Shown in pieces: positions 1 through 12,400 of a DNA stretch of 64,000 bases. The stretch's first letter is position 1, and every line of letters starts with the position of its first letter. The position numbers were made by a program, and so were the translations under genes. This DNA is from Erythroxylum novogranatense (lineage: Eukaryota; Streptophyta; Magnoliopsida; Malpighiales; Erythroxylaceae). The stretch is taken from contig CM057224.1 of NCBI GenBank assembly GCA_029891385.1, positions 39,685,005 through 39,749,004 of the forward strand, written 5' to 3'. Below the pieces are notes generated by a model, which was given only the letters and a program-made list of their open reading frames with translations, was not told the DNA's origin and searched no databases.

Positions 1-1500
1 ATGTTGGAAAATTGGGGTCATCTCTCATTTCGTGCGCGTCCAAAGAAAATAAAATTATTTATGATTTTTTAAATGTTAAAAGTTACTTTCATCTATTAAT
101 TTATAGATATAAATAAAGTGTGAAATATAATTGTATAAATCTTGATATCTTTTTCTTGCATGTTTCATCGAATTAATTTTTGAAATAGATTTTTCGCAAT
201 TGTTATAGTCGCACAAATATACATCTTTTAAAGTATTTAGACGAATGAATTGAAAATTTTTATAAGGAGTATAGAGGAGGATAAACTAAAGTGATAACTC
301 ATAGAGTCGATGCGTATCTATAAGAATGTTTAATTTTTTGTAATTTCATTAAAATATAAATCTAATTTTAATTTGTTATTCTAATTAGATACTAATTAAG
401 TTCCAATAAAATTCACTATTTAATATTGACCCTTACCTAAATATCTTATATTTGATCTATAAAATTTTCAAATTTTATAGTAAAGTTCGACTTTATTAAA
501 TTATTTTTCTTTTTAACTGTTTTTATATGACACATTAAGTTTTAAAATTTTTAGCAATAATTATAAATCTTACTTTATTTTTGGATTACATAAATTAATC
601 TCTTTTAATTTATATTTAATTATATAATTAAATCATTTATATTCATAAACCAAATGTAGTGTTTGGCAACACATCATAAACACTCAAATGTTAGAAACAT
701 TTTTCGCTCCTATTTCCACTAACTACAAACAATCGCACCCATTCTTCATTATCGTCTGTGTTTGGATCAGGTAAACTAGTAGCTTTAGTAAACATTTCGC
801 ACCATTCTTCATTTTCTTTCTTGTTGAATATAATTTCTCAATTCTTTTTTGGGTTGTGCATAATCTAGTTTACGGTGTGAGAATGGTGGGTAACTAATGT
901 TGTCTCTTTTATCTACACCCATTCTTGGAACTGCAACCTACTTTTACTTAATGCTCTATCTTGTAATTTCTGTAATGTTCTCTGAAAAATTGAACTTGTT
1001 ATATATTATTCATGTCTTGTTGGATATCAGATACAATCTTTTACAATATGCGTCCCCAAATTTTTCTGTAGAAGAACATCCCTTGTCTATCATGTAAAAG
1101 GAATTTCGAAGTTAAATGAACATTTCCAACTTTATCATCATGCTGGTTATCCATCAAGTAAAACAAGAAAGCTCTGTCAAGGTTGATTAAGTTTTGGAAA
1201 ACAATTAGGTTAGGAATCGTTATAACTTTTGTATCGATGACCCAAAAGCTTGCGTCTAAAGATTCCTAGTTAGTAAACCTGATATTATTTATTTTGTTGG
1301 TGTTTAATGCAAGCTTGAGTAGTTTGGTTTATATTACCAGTTGTATTTTGGGAAGCATGAGTAGTTGTTGCATTAGTATTCAAAGATTTTTGCACTTGAC
1401 ATTGTCTTCCACCCATCTATAAAGCATAAAGGGTTAAAAAGAAATGACCATCTCCCTTATAATTACATATAAGTAGTGTAAAGACGTATTAAATGACTAC
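1..1500. other. AT-rich sequence without recognisable gene
   Basis: No open frame here resembles a known protein, and codon structure is absent on both strands. The stretch around 650-1450 is slightly less AT-rich and may belong to the element fragment that follows. I could not find an LTR end or a duplicated target site in it. Confidence 0.4.
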
Positions 1501-3455
1501 AAATGACTTGCTTGGTCAGCTTAACCACTAAAGGTTTGGAGCTCGAAGCTTTAGGTTCACAGGGCCTGCACAAACCTCTAGTAAAATGCCCACCTTAGCC
1601 CAACAAATAAAATTGGAAGAAAAAGTACTCTCTTTCTCCCTTTTGTGGGTTGAGTTTCTACTAGATGTCACATTGGGCATTCAGGGTGGCAGATGTGCAA
1701 TGTTTACTGTAAAATAGGTATTCCAACTAACTTCTTCAAATATTAAGTGACAGTCTAGGTTACTCACTGTACGCTCCAGATAACTATTGCCTTAAAGTCC
1801 CGGTAATGTCTGGGTGGTGGCGTTCAAAGTGCTCCTCTATATCATACAATACATACACATATCACTAATTTGCACTTATTTATGCATATATATGTATACA
1901 GAATACGTACAATGCATGTTTATGACAATCCCAGGTTTCTTATCATTATTCTTGTCACAATATTCATTCATATATTAATACTCAATTGATCAATCCAGAT
2001 TTATCTAAAAAATACTTTTGGGTCCACTTTGCATGATTATTCTCATCAAGAAAGTGAAGTAATTTGATAACACTTCCCTCTAGAAAATTGTTCTCCCATG
2101 TCTTAAGTTTCTGATGATATTAAGATCATACAATTTGATTCAATATTTCAGAAGTTAATACTCAATATATTATAGATTGAGTGCATTTGAAATTTTGGCT
2201 AGTGCATAATCATATACTCAAAATTTTATAACTCATATCTCTCAAATACAATATCTAAAAATTACATAATTTATACCAATTGAAAGATAAGAGAATAAGC
2301 TACAACTTTTGTGAAGACAACTTTATCTGATTCGGCCTATATCAATACAGTTTATTAGATAACAAAAAGACATGATTTCTGTCATGGGTAGTGCTACAGC
2401 CTAAGCCAAAACTCAATTTTAAGCTAAAGTTCAAGAACTTTACAGACAAAATTCAATTTCAATTTCTTCTTAAAAATTGTAGTCAAATATCTCTAATTCA
2501 ATTTAAATTAAGAATCAGCTCATTTGAAAATCTACAGATCAAAATATAGCCAAAATATTGAAACATGATCAGTAAAATCATTCCAGTTTAACAACATTTC
2601 TGCACACTCACCATTTTCATCCTATCAGAATGGAGATGTTCATAAATTTTTGCGGAGATGAAGAACAATGTGTTATGTGTCTATTGGTTTATGTCTCATA
2701 TCATTTGGATGTCAAGAGAAGAAGTTATAACAAAAAGAACAAATGATGTTCAGAACTGTCTCTCTTCAATAGCCATGAAAGTCACAATCGTGCATCTCTT
2801 CTTCTTCATCGAAATTGCAGTTTTTCCCTCTCTTACATGTTTCTTTCCAGATTTTTGATTCCTACACTTTACGACTAATACATCTAATGCATAAACCATC
2901 TTTTCTACTTCCATCTCAATTCAACTCAAGACTAACAAATTAAAATCCCCGACTACTAACAACCATCAAAAGTAGATCATTATTCATGCAACTCCATTTC
3001 AGTTTAGATTTTCTACACTTTTTCATTCTTTTCTGCATTTTTATCACACATTCAGTAGCCTTTTTAACACACTAATTATCACTAAAATTGCTTCTTCCTA
3101 CCCCACTCATGCATGAATCCATTTCCAAATATTAAAACATCATCGACATAAATCCTTTACAATACCCATAACACTTTCGGCGGATGGAGAATAACGAAAA
3201 TGAAGAGAAACAAAACAAGATTCGAATTGAAGTGCTTACTTGCAACATGTAGAAATCAATAGCCAAGTACTCAAACATGAACTCTAGATGTTTCAATGAC
3301 GAAATGAACAAAGAAAGAGTTTTGGTATCGGTGTTTACGGTGAAGAACAACAAAAGCTACAGTAATTTTTGTTTTACCATAAACATAACCACGTGCACGT
3401 ATAAGCCTCTCCATATGTCACTATTGCATGTAAGCCATTTGTCATATGTATATGA
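1500..3455 (-). mobile_element. Degraded gypsy-type LTR, minus strand (inner part)
   Basis: Read on the minus strand, about 1743-1830 matches the conserved LTR block seen in the plus orientation at 38645-38730 and 45085-45170: a short stretch ending in a GTGAGTAACCTAG-like splice-donor motif. The 1530-1600 stretch resembles the clustered GAGCT-containing words that follow this block in the other LTRs. The LTR appears to start at 7632 (TGTAATATCCC on the minus strand), run to 7277, and resume here after an insertion. Its far end was not found, so the left boundary is approximate. It is non-coding and old. Confidence 0.5.
3451..3455. repeat. Target-site duplication TATGA (left copy; right copy 7277-7281)
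   Basis: Identical 5-bp words immediately outside the TG and CA ends of the solo LTR, as expected from gypsy integrase. Confidence 0.8.
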
Positions 3456-6400
3456 TGTAACATCCCATTAATATAAGAAATTATTGAGAGAGTAGAAATG
3501 CATTCATATTCATGCATAATATGCCATACTCATATACGTGAATACAGATAATTTTGCACATGAAAATATTTGTACATACATTCATGGGAGATTCCGGGTA
3601 TAATTGAATTGTGAAGTGATATTATAGAGAATTGTAAATTTATGGTATTGGAAATTCAATTGGTTAGTGAAATTGTTATTTTTGAATTTTGGTGAATTCT
3701 AGGAATAATTCCCAAAATTTTGTTGATTATAATTGTGTTAGGAAAAATGCCACTTGGCAAGTAAATTGATGTATGAAAAATAAAAATAAAAATCAAATGA
3801 TATTGGAAAATTGATAAATGACTTTGAAAATTTTGGAGATGATTTAGAATTTGTAAGAAGATAATATTGAAAGTTTTGGAAATAATTGCAATGAAAGGAT
3901 GAGAGTTATGGGAACTAGTTTTTTTTTTAAAAAAGGGGGGAACTTAGTTAAAGCCTTAGATATTAGATAAGTGACAAGTGTCACTTGTTTAATTCAAGTT
4001 TTACTATACAATTTCATTGGAAAGATCAAGTGTTATATTCTTGTTCTCATCTTCCTCGCATCCTCCTTCTCAAGTTTTTCTTAACACAGAGTTTTTCATT
4101 AAAACTCCACCACAGTTGAGCCTTGTTTTCATCTATCTCTTTGCTGCTCCCAACTTCAGTTTCCTTCTATTTGCCTTAAGAAAAATCGAAGCATGTCAAC
4201 CTATACCATGGTGTACTTCAACTGCATGAAGTTTAGGGCTTCGTGATAGTTGAAGATTTTGGAGTTTTAACAAGTAATGTGTAAATCCTTTAAAGTTGTT
4301 GATTTATGAGATAAATTCGATGAATTAATTGCCATTGCATGATCAAGGAAATAATGACCATCTTCATGAATACTATGCTAATAAGATGAAAAATCTGAAT
4401 ATAATAGTATTTCACATTTGATGATTATTTTGTGATCAGGTAATGTAGAAATGATTTTGGAGTTAAATGATCTTAGAAAATATGTATAATTAGTGCAGAA
4501 ACAATTTGAAGAAAATGGAAGTGAAGGCTTTAGAGATGAATGAATTTAGACTTTAAAGATAGTTGTATGATGATGTCTAGAGATGAAAAAAATTTGCTTA
4601 AAAGGAAAGTTGAGAAGAAAAATAGAGAATGTATAAATAGGTTGAAATGCAAAGATTAGTGAAATGCAGAATATGAAGAAGATGAATAACTGATATTTGG
4701 TTTTTGATAATTTTGAGAATTTTGAGTAAACTTGTTTATTTAGTGGTACTGTGAATGTGTTATGAATGAGCTGAATGAGAGTTAAAATGGTATAATGAAA
4801 AAGGAGAATGTAGATGGAAGGAAGTGTCGGGTTTAAGGAAAGAAGAAACATTGATAATGAAGAAGATAAGTTAGGGAGGTAAGTATTGGTCCGAAAATTC
4901 AACAATTAAACGGTACTGATCTAGGAGAATTTTGATAAAATTGTCTTCATGAAAGTTGTAGATATTTATTTTAGCTTTTTATTGATATAAAGTTTGAAAT
5001 TTTTGGAGCTCGAGATCAAAAGTTATGAAGGTTTGAAAAAAGGATGTACGACTAGGGCTAAGTCGCGATCGTGTTTTGTGATTTTTATGGGATGCACGAT
5101 CACGACTTTGGAGGTTTAAAGGTGAAAATCGTTGGGGGGCTAACAAACATCCTTCGATTTTTTGGCTATATCTTCTTTGTCCAACTTCCAAATGACATGA
5201 AACTTGAACCATTGGACTCATAAGACATTGCTCTATCTCTCAACCAAAAATTATAACAATTTAAAATCAATTGAGAGAGATAGAGTGAAAAACATGAGAT
5301 AGGTCTGACAGAGTGTGTTCACCACATTTTTTTGACCTTATCTGTCACACCCGTGACTTTTCCTCACACCTATGAGTCATGCACACCCGTGAGTTTTCTT
5401 CTTCATCCTCGTGAGTTTAATTGCTAGAATGATGTTTATTTGTCACATCAAGTCACTGTGCTCTCCAATAATAACCATGACTTGATTTTGATCTAAACAT
5501 CTGAGAGGAATTTGCAAACTGAATAGTCCTATTTTTTTGACCATAACTTCTTCTCTAGACATTCAAATGAGATTCTCTTTGATTTAGAGTTAACTAAAGA
5601 CATAGGGCTACAAATCATATGAAGAAGTTGAATGGTAATTTAGACTCTAAGGCTTTCAATTTATGGATGGAAGTTGAATCTAGTGTATTGTTTTAAAATG
5701 AGAACAATCTGAAAATATTGGAAGAATAACTTTATGATTTCTGAACCAAATTGAATGATTTTGGTATCATTAGAAACTTAAGAAATGGGAGAACAATTTT
5801 CTAAAAGAGAGTATTGCCAAATTACTTCATTTTCATTGTCAAAATGATTAAGAAAAGTTTATAAGAAAGTTATTTTTTTGGGAAAAATCTGAAAGTGATA
5901 TAATGAGAAATGAATTGTGATTTTAATGGTTTTATTGGAGTATAAGCCTAAGTACAAATGATACTTAAGTGAGTTTTGAGATAGGATTGATAAGTGATTA
6001 GGATAATGGAAAAATACTGGAGATTGTCATGAGCATGCATTGTACATATTTCATTACATACATGTGCATTATTAAACACTTATAATTATGCAAATTGTGA
6101 TATATGTGTATGTTATTTGATATAGAGAAGCAACTGAAATGTCAATCTCTAGACGTTGCCGGGACTTTTAGGCACTAGCTTCGGGAGTGACTTGTGAGTA
6201 ATCTAGACGGTTCTACTCAATTATTTGTTGTGTTAGATTATGTTTTGAATTGCTTCGTGAATGTGAATTAAATTGTGTTGATTCTCGAACAGAAGGTTCG
6301 ATGATTGAGATATGTGAATAAGATATTGAAGTGCTACTTGCATGTAGTGACAAACTAAATGTTTCAAGATATGACTGATTGAGAATTTGAGATGCATTCC

Positions 6401-7276
6401 ATACACAAATGCATGATCAGATTATAAGAGTTGTGACCGGAGTCATCACAAAAAAAAGAGCTTAACGCTCAGAATGTAAAAAAGACACCCTAGAGCTTAG
6501 AAAGTGATTAAGAGCCAAAGGCTCACTATATAAAATGAGCCCGATATCTCCAACAGATACGGGATAGTTATTAATGAGCCTGGTATCTACAATAGATACG
6601 GGACAGTTATAGGTACTCGGTCACAACAACGTAATAATAAAAAAAGAGTCACATGAGCATTCATATGCATTTTAATAAGCATGTTGGATTGATTGAAATG
6701 CTAAATTGTCTACCCTTGTGTGAGAATGTGATATGTGATGAATCATGCAAGGATGTGAATTATGTGTTATATGTATTGATGTGATGCATGAACTGAGTGG
6801 ATTATCGATGATGGTTACCTCATTGAGTTTGCAAAACTCACCAAAATTATAACATTAATTTTTTAGGATCGAGAGACAACTCTAGCTACTGAGACATGTT
6901 ACAAGCAGTGTAGACTTGTGAATTGGGAAGAAAAGTCACGGCTCAAAAGTCGGTCAGCTGAGTTTAGATATATTAGATTGTTTTTTTATGTATTTCCTCT
7001 TTTATGTAACATCTTTTGTATTAAGATATGATGATGTACACTTTCGGATGGTCTAGGAAAACAACCAGTATGTACAATTGGATTTTAAGAAGTGAAAGGC
7101 AGAAATTGTTTTAAATTATTTTGTTTTTCCATATGATGTTTTATAAGAAGGAAAAAAATGATGAAGCCATGTCAAGTGAATATAGTGATTGAATGTAGCG
7201 CACCTTTGTCTTAGATTATGTACTAGAATGTCCTCTTGCCGTCCCAGTATCTACCCTAGGATAAGAGGGCGCCACA
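3456..7276 (+). mobile_element. Solo LTR (3.8 kb), gypsy large-LTR family, TSD TATGA
   Basis: The unit begins TGTAACATCCC and ends GGCGCCACA, so it has TG...CA ends. It is flanked by perfect 5-bp direct repeats TATGA (3451-3455 and 7277-7281). Inside are blocks shared with the 3-kb LTRs at 36.9-46.3 kb: the first-intron-like block near 6130-6220, the 'pause word' cluster near 6440-6610, and the ATCGATGATGG block near 6806. No internal domain or second LTR is present. This is what LTR-LTR recombination leaves behind. No gene is encoded; translations in this interval are chance frames. Confidence 0.85.
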
Positions 7277-7632
7277 TATGATGCCACATGTCACACTTTC
7301 ATTTATCTCTTATTTTACATTTTTTCTAGTCCAAAATACCCCAAATTCCAAAATATCCTAAATATAATCAAAATTGTTAAATCAATTTTAATACATTCTA
7401 AATAAATTTTCAATACAAATAATCCATAATTAGTATTTTAATTGCATTTATAAATCAATTATACCCAAAAATGTTAATAAATGTATGTACAATTATTTTA
7501 ATGTATCAACAATAATTATTCACGTGTATGTGTATATTTAATTATACATGAGTATGAAATGCATTTCAAATTTCTCTGTACTCTCTCATATACTCTATTA
7601 TGAGATTCTAGCCCCTAACATGGGATATTACA
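7277..7632 (-). mobile_element. 5' end of the minus-strand LTR interrupted by the solo LTR
   Basis: On the minus strand this segment starts at 7632 with TGTAATATCCCATG, the family's terminal sequence with small changes, and is very AT-rich. It is the outer part of the same degraded LTR that resumes at 3455. The TATGA duplication at the junctions shows that the plus-strand solo LTR landed inside it. Confidence 0.55.
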
Positions 7633-7639
7633 ATGATGG

Positions 7640-8763
7640 CATCTCATAACTACTCCAACCTTGCTCAATTTATTGGGATTTCATGGTTCTTCGGTTTTAT
7701 CCCTTTTTCTTTCCTTGTTGGGTATTCTAGGCATCTTCTTGATCAATAAAGGTAATATTAGTTGAATATTTTCAGTTTTTGGCTAAAATTTTGGACCACT
7801 TATAGGCTTAGTAGCATAATAATAACTCTCCAAATAACAATCACGCTTGTAACATTGATTGACATAAACATCGTTATCCTCCCTCTGATATGATGTACGA
7901 GCCACAACATGCTTACATGAAATCCCTGTTAAATCCTATCATCTACATTGGTAAGTTTGTGCTTGTAAATCAACAATGTACTGGTTTGCAAAAAATGTGA
8001 CTTTGAAATTCAAATTCCCATTTGTCTTGGTCATACAATTCCTTGCTTCCCATTTTACACCTCTTATTTCCTTCCTCACTCTTAGGCATATATCATCAAT
8101 GGATTTGAGCATCATGTCCTTTCTTTTATGTATCCGACTCATTAAAGAAACTCAAATGTTTTTTAACATACTGATTAAGCTTTTCATACAAGCTTCACAA
8201 ATGAATCCATTAAATGTCTCTGATATATTATTGTAAACTATTTCACACTTTGGTCTTATGTTGAAAAATGCCTTCACAAAAGTCTTCGATTTCCTAATTT
8301 TGAAATCATCATAAGCCTTCACTGAAATACTCTTCAAATACTCCATTACCTCATCAAACTTTACTTCCATTATGTAACTCACCACTTGCCAAAATAAACT
8401 CCTATATATGTGGCCTTTATAAGCACTTGACCAATTTGCATGGACATGTTGGGGTATATTTTATATGCTCAACCTCTAGAAACATATTCTTTAATGCATC
8501 CATTAAATCCTGTAATAAAAAAGTGACATAAATTAAAGAAGATAAATCACATTTAAGAAATGAACATCACAAGTGAATATTTAAAGTTTACCTTTTAATG
8601 ATCGCTAATAAAAGTCCATGTATTCCCACTTCTGTCTAGATCTTCTGTAAGTATGTTAAAAAACTAGTGCCATGATTGGTAATTTTCTTCCTCAACCACA
8701 ACCCAAGGGATGGGAAAAATTGATTGTTTCCATCATGGTCTATTGTAGCTAATAAAGCACCTA
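7640..8763 (-). pseudogene. MULE (Mutator-like) transposase, C-terminal half, broken
   Basis: Minus-strand frames give a decayed Mutator-family transposase. From 8763 leftwards: the end of the catalytic MULE domain (LLATIDHDGNNQFFP, compare family D-x-N-N-Q blocks), then a segment resembling the 'RPKCDILLNNLSECFN' region (8152-8385), then a SWIM-type zinc-finger approach (7939-8142). The last part reads HVVA-like residues and a proline-rich tail near 7690-7900. Several stop codons and frameshifts interrupt it. The N-terminal half lies at 10974-12400, beyond an inserted solo LTR. It is not expected to be functional. Confidence 0.75.
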
Positions 8764-10973
8764 TGTAACGCCCCACATTAGGGGTTAGAATATTAAAGGA
8801 ATTTAGTACGAATTATGAGTGTTATTTGCTTATTAACTTATTAACTATTGGCTTAAATTGTGCATAAGTATTTTGGCATGCATTCATGACATTTTTCGGG
8901 TTAATTGGTTTAATGAAACTTCGGAGTGATTTGGACAGTATTATTATAATTTTCATAATTTTTGTATACTTCAAACATTTTTAGAAATTAATAGAGGATT
9001 AGTTTTGAGTTGCCAATTTATTTTGAGAGTCATTATTTTCTGACGAAATTTTGGTAAATTTTCGGAAGTCTTCTGAAACTTTTGGGTATTTGTTGGGTAA
9101 TTGTTACAACTAAGATTCATAACAATATTTTTTAGGTATTGATTACTATTTGGACCTATTAGTTGTTTATTACCTGTATCGCAATCTAAACCTACTAGCA
9201 ACGATTTAAATCGAACAATTATCGTTTATTCCTCACCGAATGCCTCCCTTACCCATCCATCAGTAGAGTTAAGCGAAGCCATTCACTAACCAACACCTCT
9301 ATTGGAGTTTTCTTTGGAAAGTGGTAAGTTTAGTTTATCATACTGCGAGTTACATCTTTGTTTTGTTTTGTTTAGATTTATCATGTTTGAAGCTTAGGAT
9401 AATTACGATAGGTTAGAATTGCTAAATAGGTTAGTTGTAAAGTGAAGAAGTTAAAGGAAGGTGAAAAAAGAAGTTTGAGTCGTTGAAGGCGGTGAATAGT
9501 CTTAGAATAGTGAATTGTGAGCGATGTCGGTGAGCGTGTCTTCTTCTGATGAATGCGTATTTGTGAGCGATGAATCGCGTATTTGTGAGCGATGAAATGC
9601 GTATTTGTGAACAGTAATCATACGTATTTTTTCACCCAAAAATGTATAACGGCTAGGTAATAACGGCTAGTTAACGGTACAAAAAACGGCTAGTTTACAA
9701 AAATGCTCTATAAATAGATACCACTCCTCCATCATTTATTTCATCCCTTACCTCACAAGTGATTCTTGACGAAAACTAAATTTCAAATGTTGTCCGCTAT
9801 TTCATTTTTTTGTCTACTGCTTATTATTATGTATCTTTGTTTCATTCTTAGTGTAGAGCTAAATGATTAAGCTCGCACTCTTTTTCTCTTCTTAACATGT
9901 CCTATGATCGTTATGTTGCTTATTGGCATAGCATTTGAGAATTAATGTAATTTGTACATTTTCAGATTTAATAAAGACTTGCTTTCATTTGAATACTTGC
10001 TGTATCGCTAATTTCCTGAAACTTCATGAATCATTTGGTACTCTGAGTTGTTGATTAATCCCAAAATTTTGTCATGAACATGCATCATATTTAGTTATCA
10101 TACAGTGATGACGCACAATAATAATTTGTGTCCGTGTTCCCTATTATAGAGGAAAGACCACTGCCAGATATTGTCGGACAATAAACACTAAGTCGATTTA
10201 GGTAAGTAATCTGGTCGATAATTTCAAAGACGTAATATAGGTAAAAATTTCAGTGTAAGTACTTTAGGTACACCTAGATGATGTCTAGGATTGATTTATT
10301 AAAGTGCTATTTGCCCGCACATGAAATGACCGAAATGACCTTGTTCATTTTTACAACCTAAGTCTAGTTGTGGGTAAATAGGCATACCTAGAAGGGTCTG
10401 CAATGCTCCTCATTATTTGACACTTTGGTGTCTCGATATCGAGACATATGTCTCTCCTGTTGATACTAATTAGAGTATCTCCTGTATAAGTCCCGTTACC
10501 CATTTCTGTTCATGGATTTATAGTTTGATTTGTTCTGTATTCTGATATCTGATTGATTATTTTGATTATGAATGATCTCCTATGTTCTGCCGTTCTGTTT
10601 AATATAAAAATCTGTTCTGAAATGCATTCTTTCTGTTTTCTGAAATCGGTTAATATAGATTAGTTATTACTCACTAAGCTATATGCTTAGCACGGTGGAT
10701 TTGCCCCGTGTAGGTTCGGAGCTAAGAGATTAAGGACTGGGACAAGTCAACCGCAATGGCCAAAAGAGTCTGAGTTTTGTGTTGCGAGAAAATGTATTTT
10801 GTTTGGTTTGTTTGGGCTTGTAAATATTCTTTCGATTTGTTTCTGAAATTATGAGATGTATTATATGTGTGTTACGTTTAGTTTTTAAAAATGCATGTGT
10901 GAAACGTTTTGATTTGTTTGTCCTGTCTTGGGTGGCATCCATTTATCCTCCCAGGGGGTATTTGGGTGTTACA
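8764..10973 (+). mobile_element. Solo LTR (2.2 kb), TSD ACCTA, inside the MULE
   Basis: The unit begins TGTAACGCCCC and ends GTGTTACA, flanked by perfect ACCTA direct repeats (8759-8763 and 10974-10978). It contains a plausible Pol II TATA box (TATAAATA, 9709-9716). Upstream of that box is a small array of a roughly 24-30-bp word built on GCGTATTTGTGAGCGATGA (about 9545-9625), followed by repeated AACGGCTAG words (9648-9692). It has no coding capacity. Its termini resemble the TGTAAC...ACA families elsewhere in the window, but the interior is diverged, so it is a separate family or subfamily. Confidence 0.85.
9709..9716 (+). promoter_or_regulatory. Putative LTR TATA box
   Basis: TATAAATA preceded by the short repeats and followed by pyrimidine-rich sequence fits the core promoter of the solo LTR at 8764-10973. 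No transcript evidence is available. Confidence 0.45.
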
Positions 10974-12400
10974 ACCTATATAAGGAATGTCTTAAAAAAC
11001 CATCTATTTAACCTACTTATTTTCCTACATCCACTAAGAAAACCATACTTTAAAGCACTAAATCCCACAAAAACCTTTTGAAAATTGGTTTTTTGAATAG
11101 TTAATTCATTTTAATTTAAATAATATACTGCTTATCTTTGTTAGCTAGTTGTAATTCTTGTCCTTAAGACCATAACTTGGCATAATGACCTTCCATAGAT
11201 CCTCATAGCATGAGCTTCCTACCTAGCCCTATAACTTTGGGATTTAGTTACCTGAAGTGCATATTTTCTTTAAAGATCATCCATTATTTCAGTAATAGAA
11301 CAATTTGGGTTCCTCCTAAACTTGTGCAAGAATTCATTTGTTATCCATTTCTTGCTAGCTTGTTGTTCCTTTGCACTTTCCTGTAATTATGTTTGTTTTC
11401 TACTATCTTCACAGTAAATGTTTCTCATTTCCAATCTAGATAGCATATAACCGAAAAGGACATTGTGGCTCACAAACTCCCTTCATTCTCACACTTAATC
11501 TCGCCATTGAAACATCATATCCATTTGTAATTTCATAGTTTCTTATTGCTTTCCTCAACTACATCACATCCTTAAACTTCATTCTAATTTCAAACTTAAA
11601 ATCTTTCATATCGACTTTTGGATTAAATATAATATAGTTCTTCTTTGGAATATATGTGTCATCATCAATACAAATTGGTGATTGAACTTCAGCATCACCA
11701 TCCTCATATTCATTATTTGCACCATGTGAACTTCCTTATTGTCTTTGTGTATCTTTGGAATAATCACCTTCTTCACTGCAATCCTTTCCACTACCTCCAA
11801 CCCCATTAACAACATTGTCGCATTCAAACCAACTATGTTATAGTCTTGACACATCTCTTCTCATTTGTTCTCGCAATAACATGTTTTTCATTATCAATTG
11901 CAAATAACTTGTCATTAACTAAATCATCTCTAGATTCACTAACCTGCATAACAATGAAGTCATCATCTTGCTTTCTTCACCATTTGTTGTAGGATGCTCA
12001 TAACCATGCTCGTAGTAGATTTTAACATTGTGATAATTCAAATCTTCCATTTGTTAGAGAATAGCCAACATGTCCTTATCATGTTATAAATCTAACTCTT
12101 TCAAGCTTCTCATCGACGCATTAGGAAATTTGTAAAACATAGATATTACTCTGTCTTTTATCTTCAGAAACTCCTTTTAGGACTAGCACACTAGGTTCAT
12201 CAACACCCATATCCTTCTTCCTTTTAGTATTTCCCCCAACATATTTATTATCGTTTCTTACAAACACCTTACTATAATGAAATGCAAAATTTACCAACCT
12301 CTGCAAAACATTAGGCATTTTTAACAACAACATATAACAATATAAGAAGATGGTTATAAATGTAAATATGTACAAAAGTTTAGACTAAATAAAATGAGTT
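10974..12400 (-). pseudogene. MULE transposase, N-terminal half, broken
   Basis: Minus-strand translation starts near 12375 with a region typical of plant MULE N-termini (HYSKVFVRNDNKYVGG, compare 'HHGG.FV..P...YVGG'). An acidic linker follows, with PICIDD near 11680. Then comes the DBD/FLYWCH-like region, with FKDVM.LRKAIRNYEI and CPFRLYAI motifs at about 11440-11600, and the approach to the catalytic domain near 11000-11350. Stops and frameshifts are frequent. It is one gene with 7640-8763; the solo LTR at 8764-10973 separates the halves exactly, as its ACCTA duplication shows. Confidence 0.75.

Noticed and set aside
897..1097. 66-codon hydrophobic frame in the left AT-rich part
   Set aside because: Hydrophobic translations are common in T-rich sequence, and there is no motif or conserved context.
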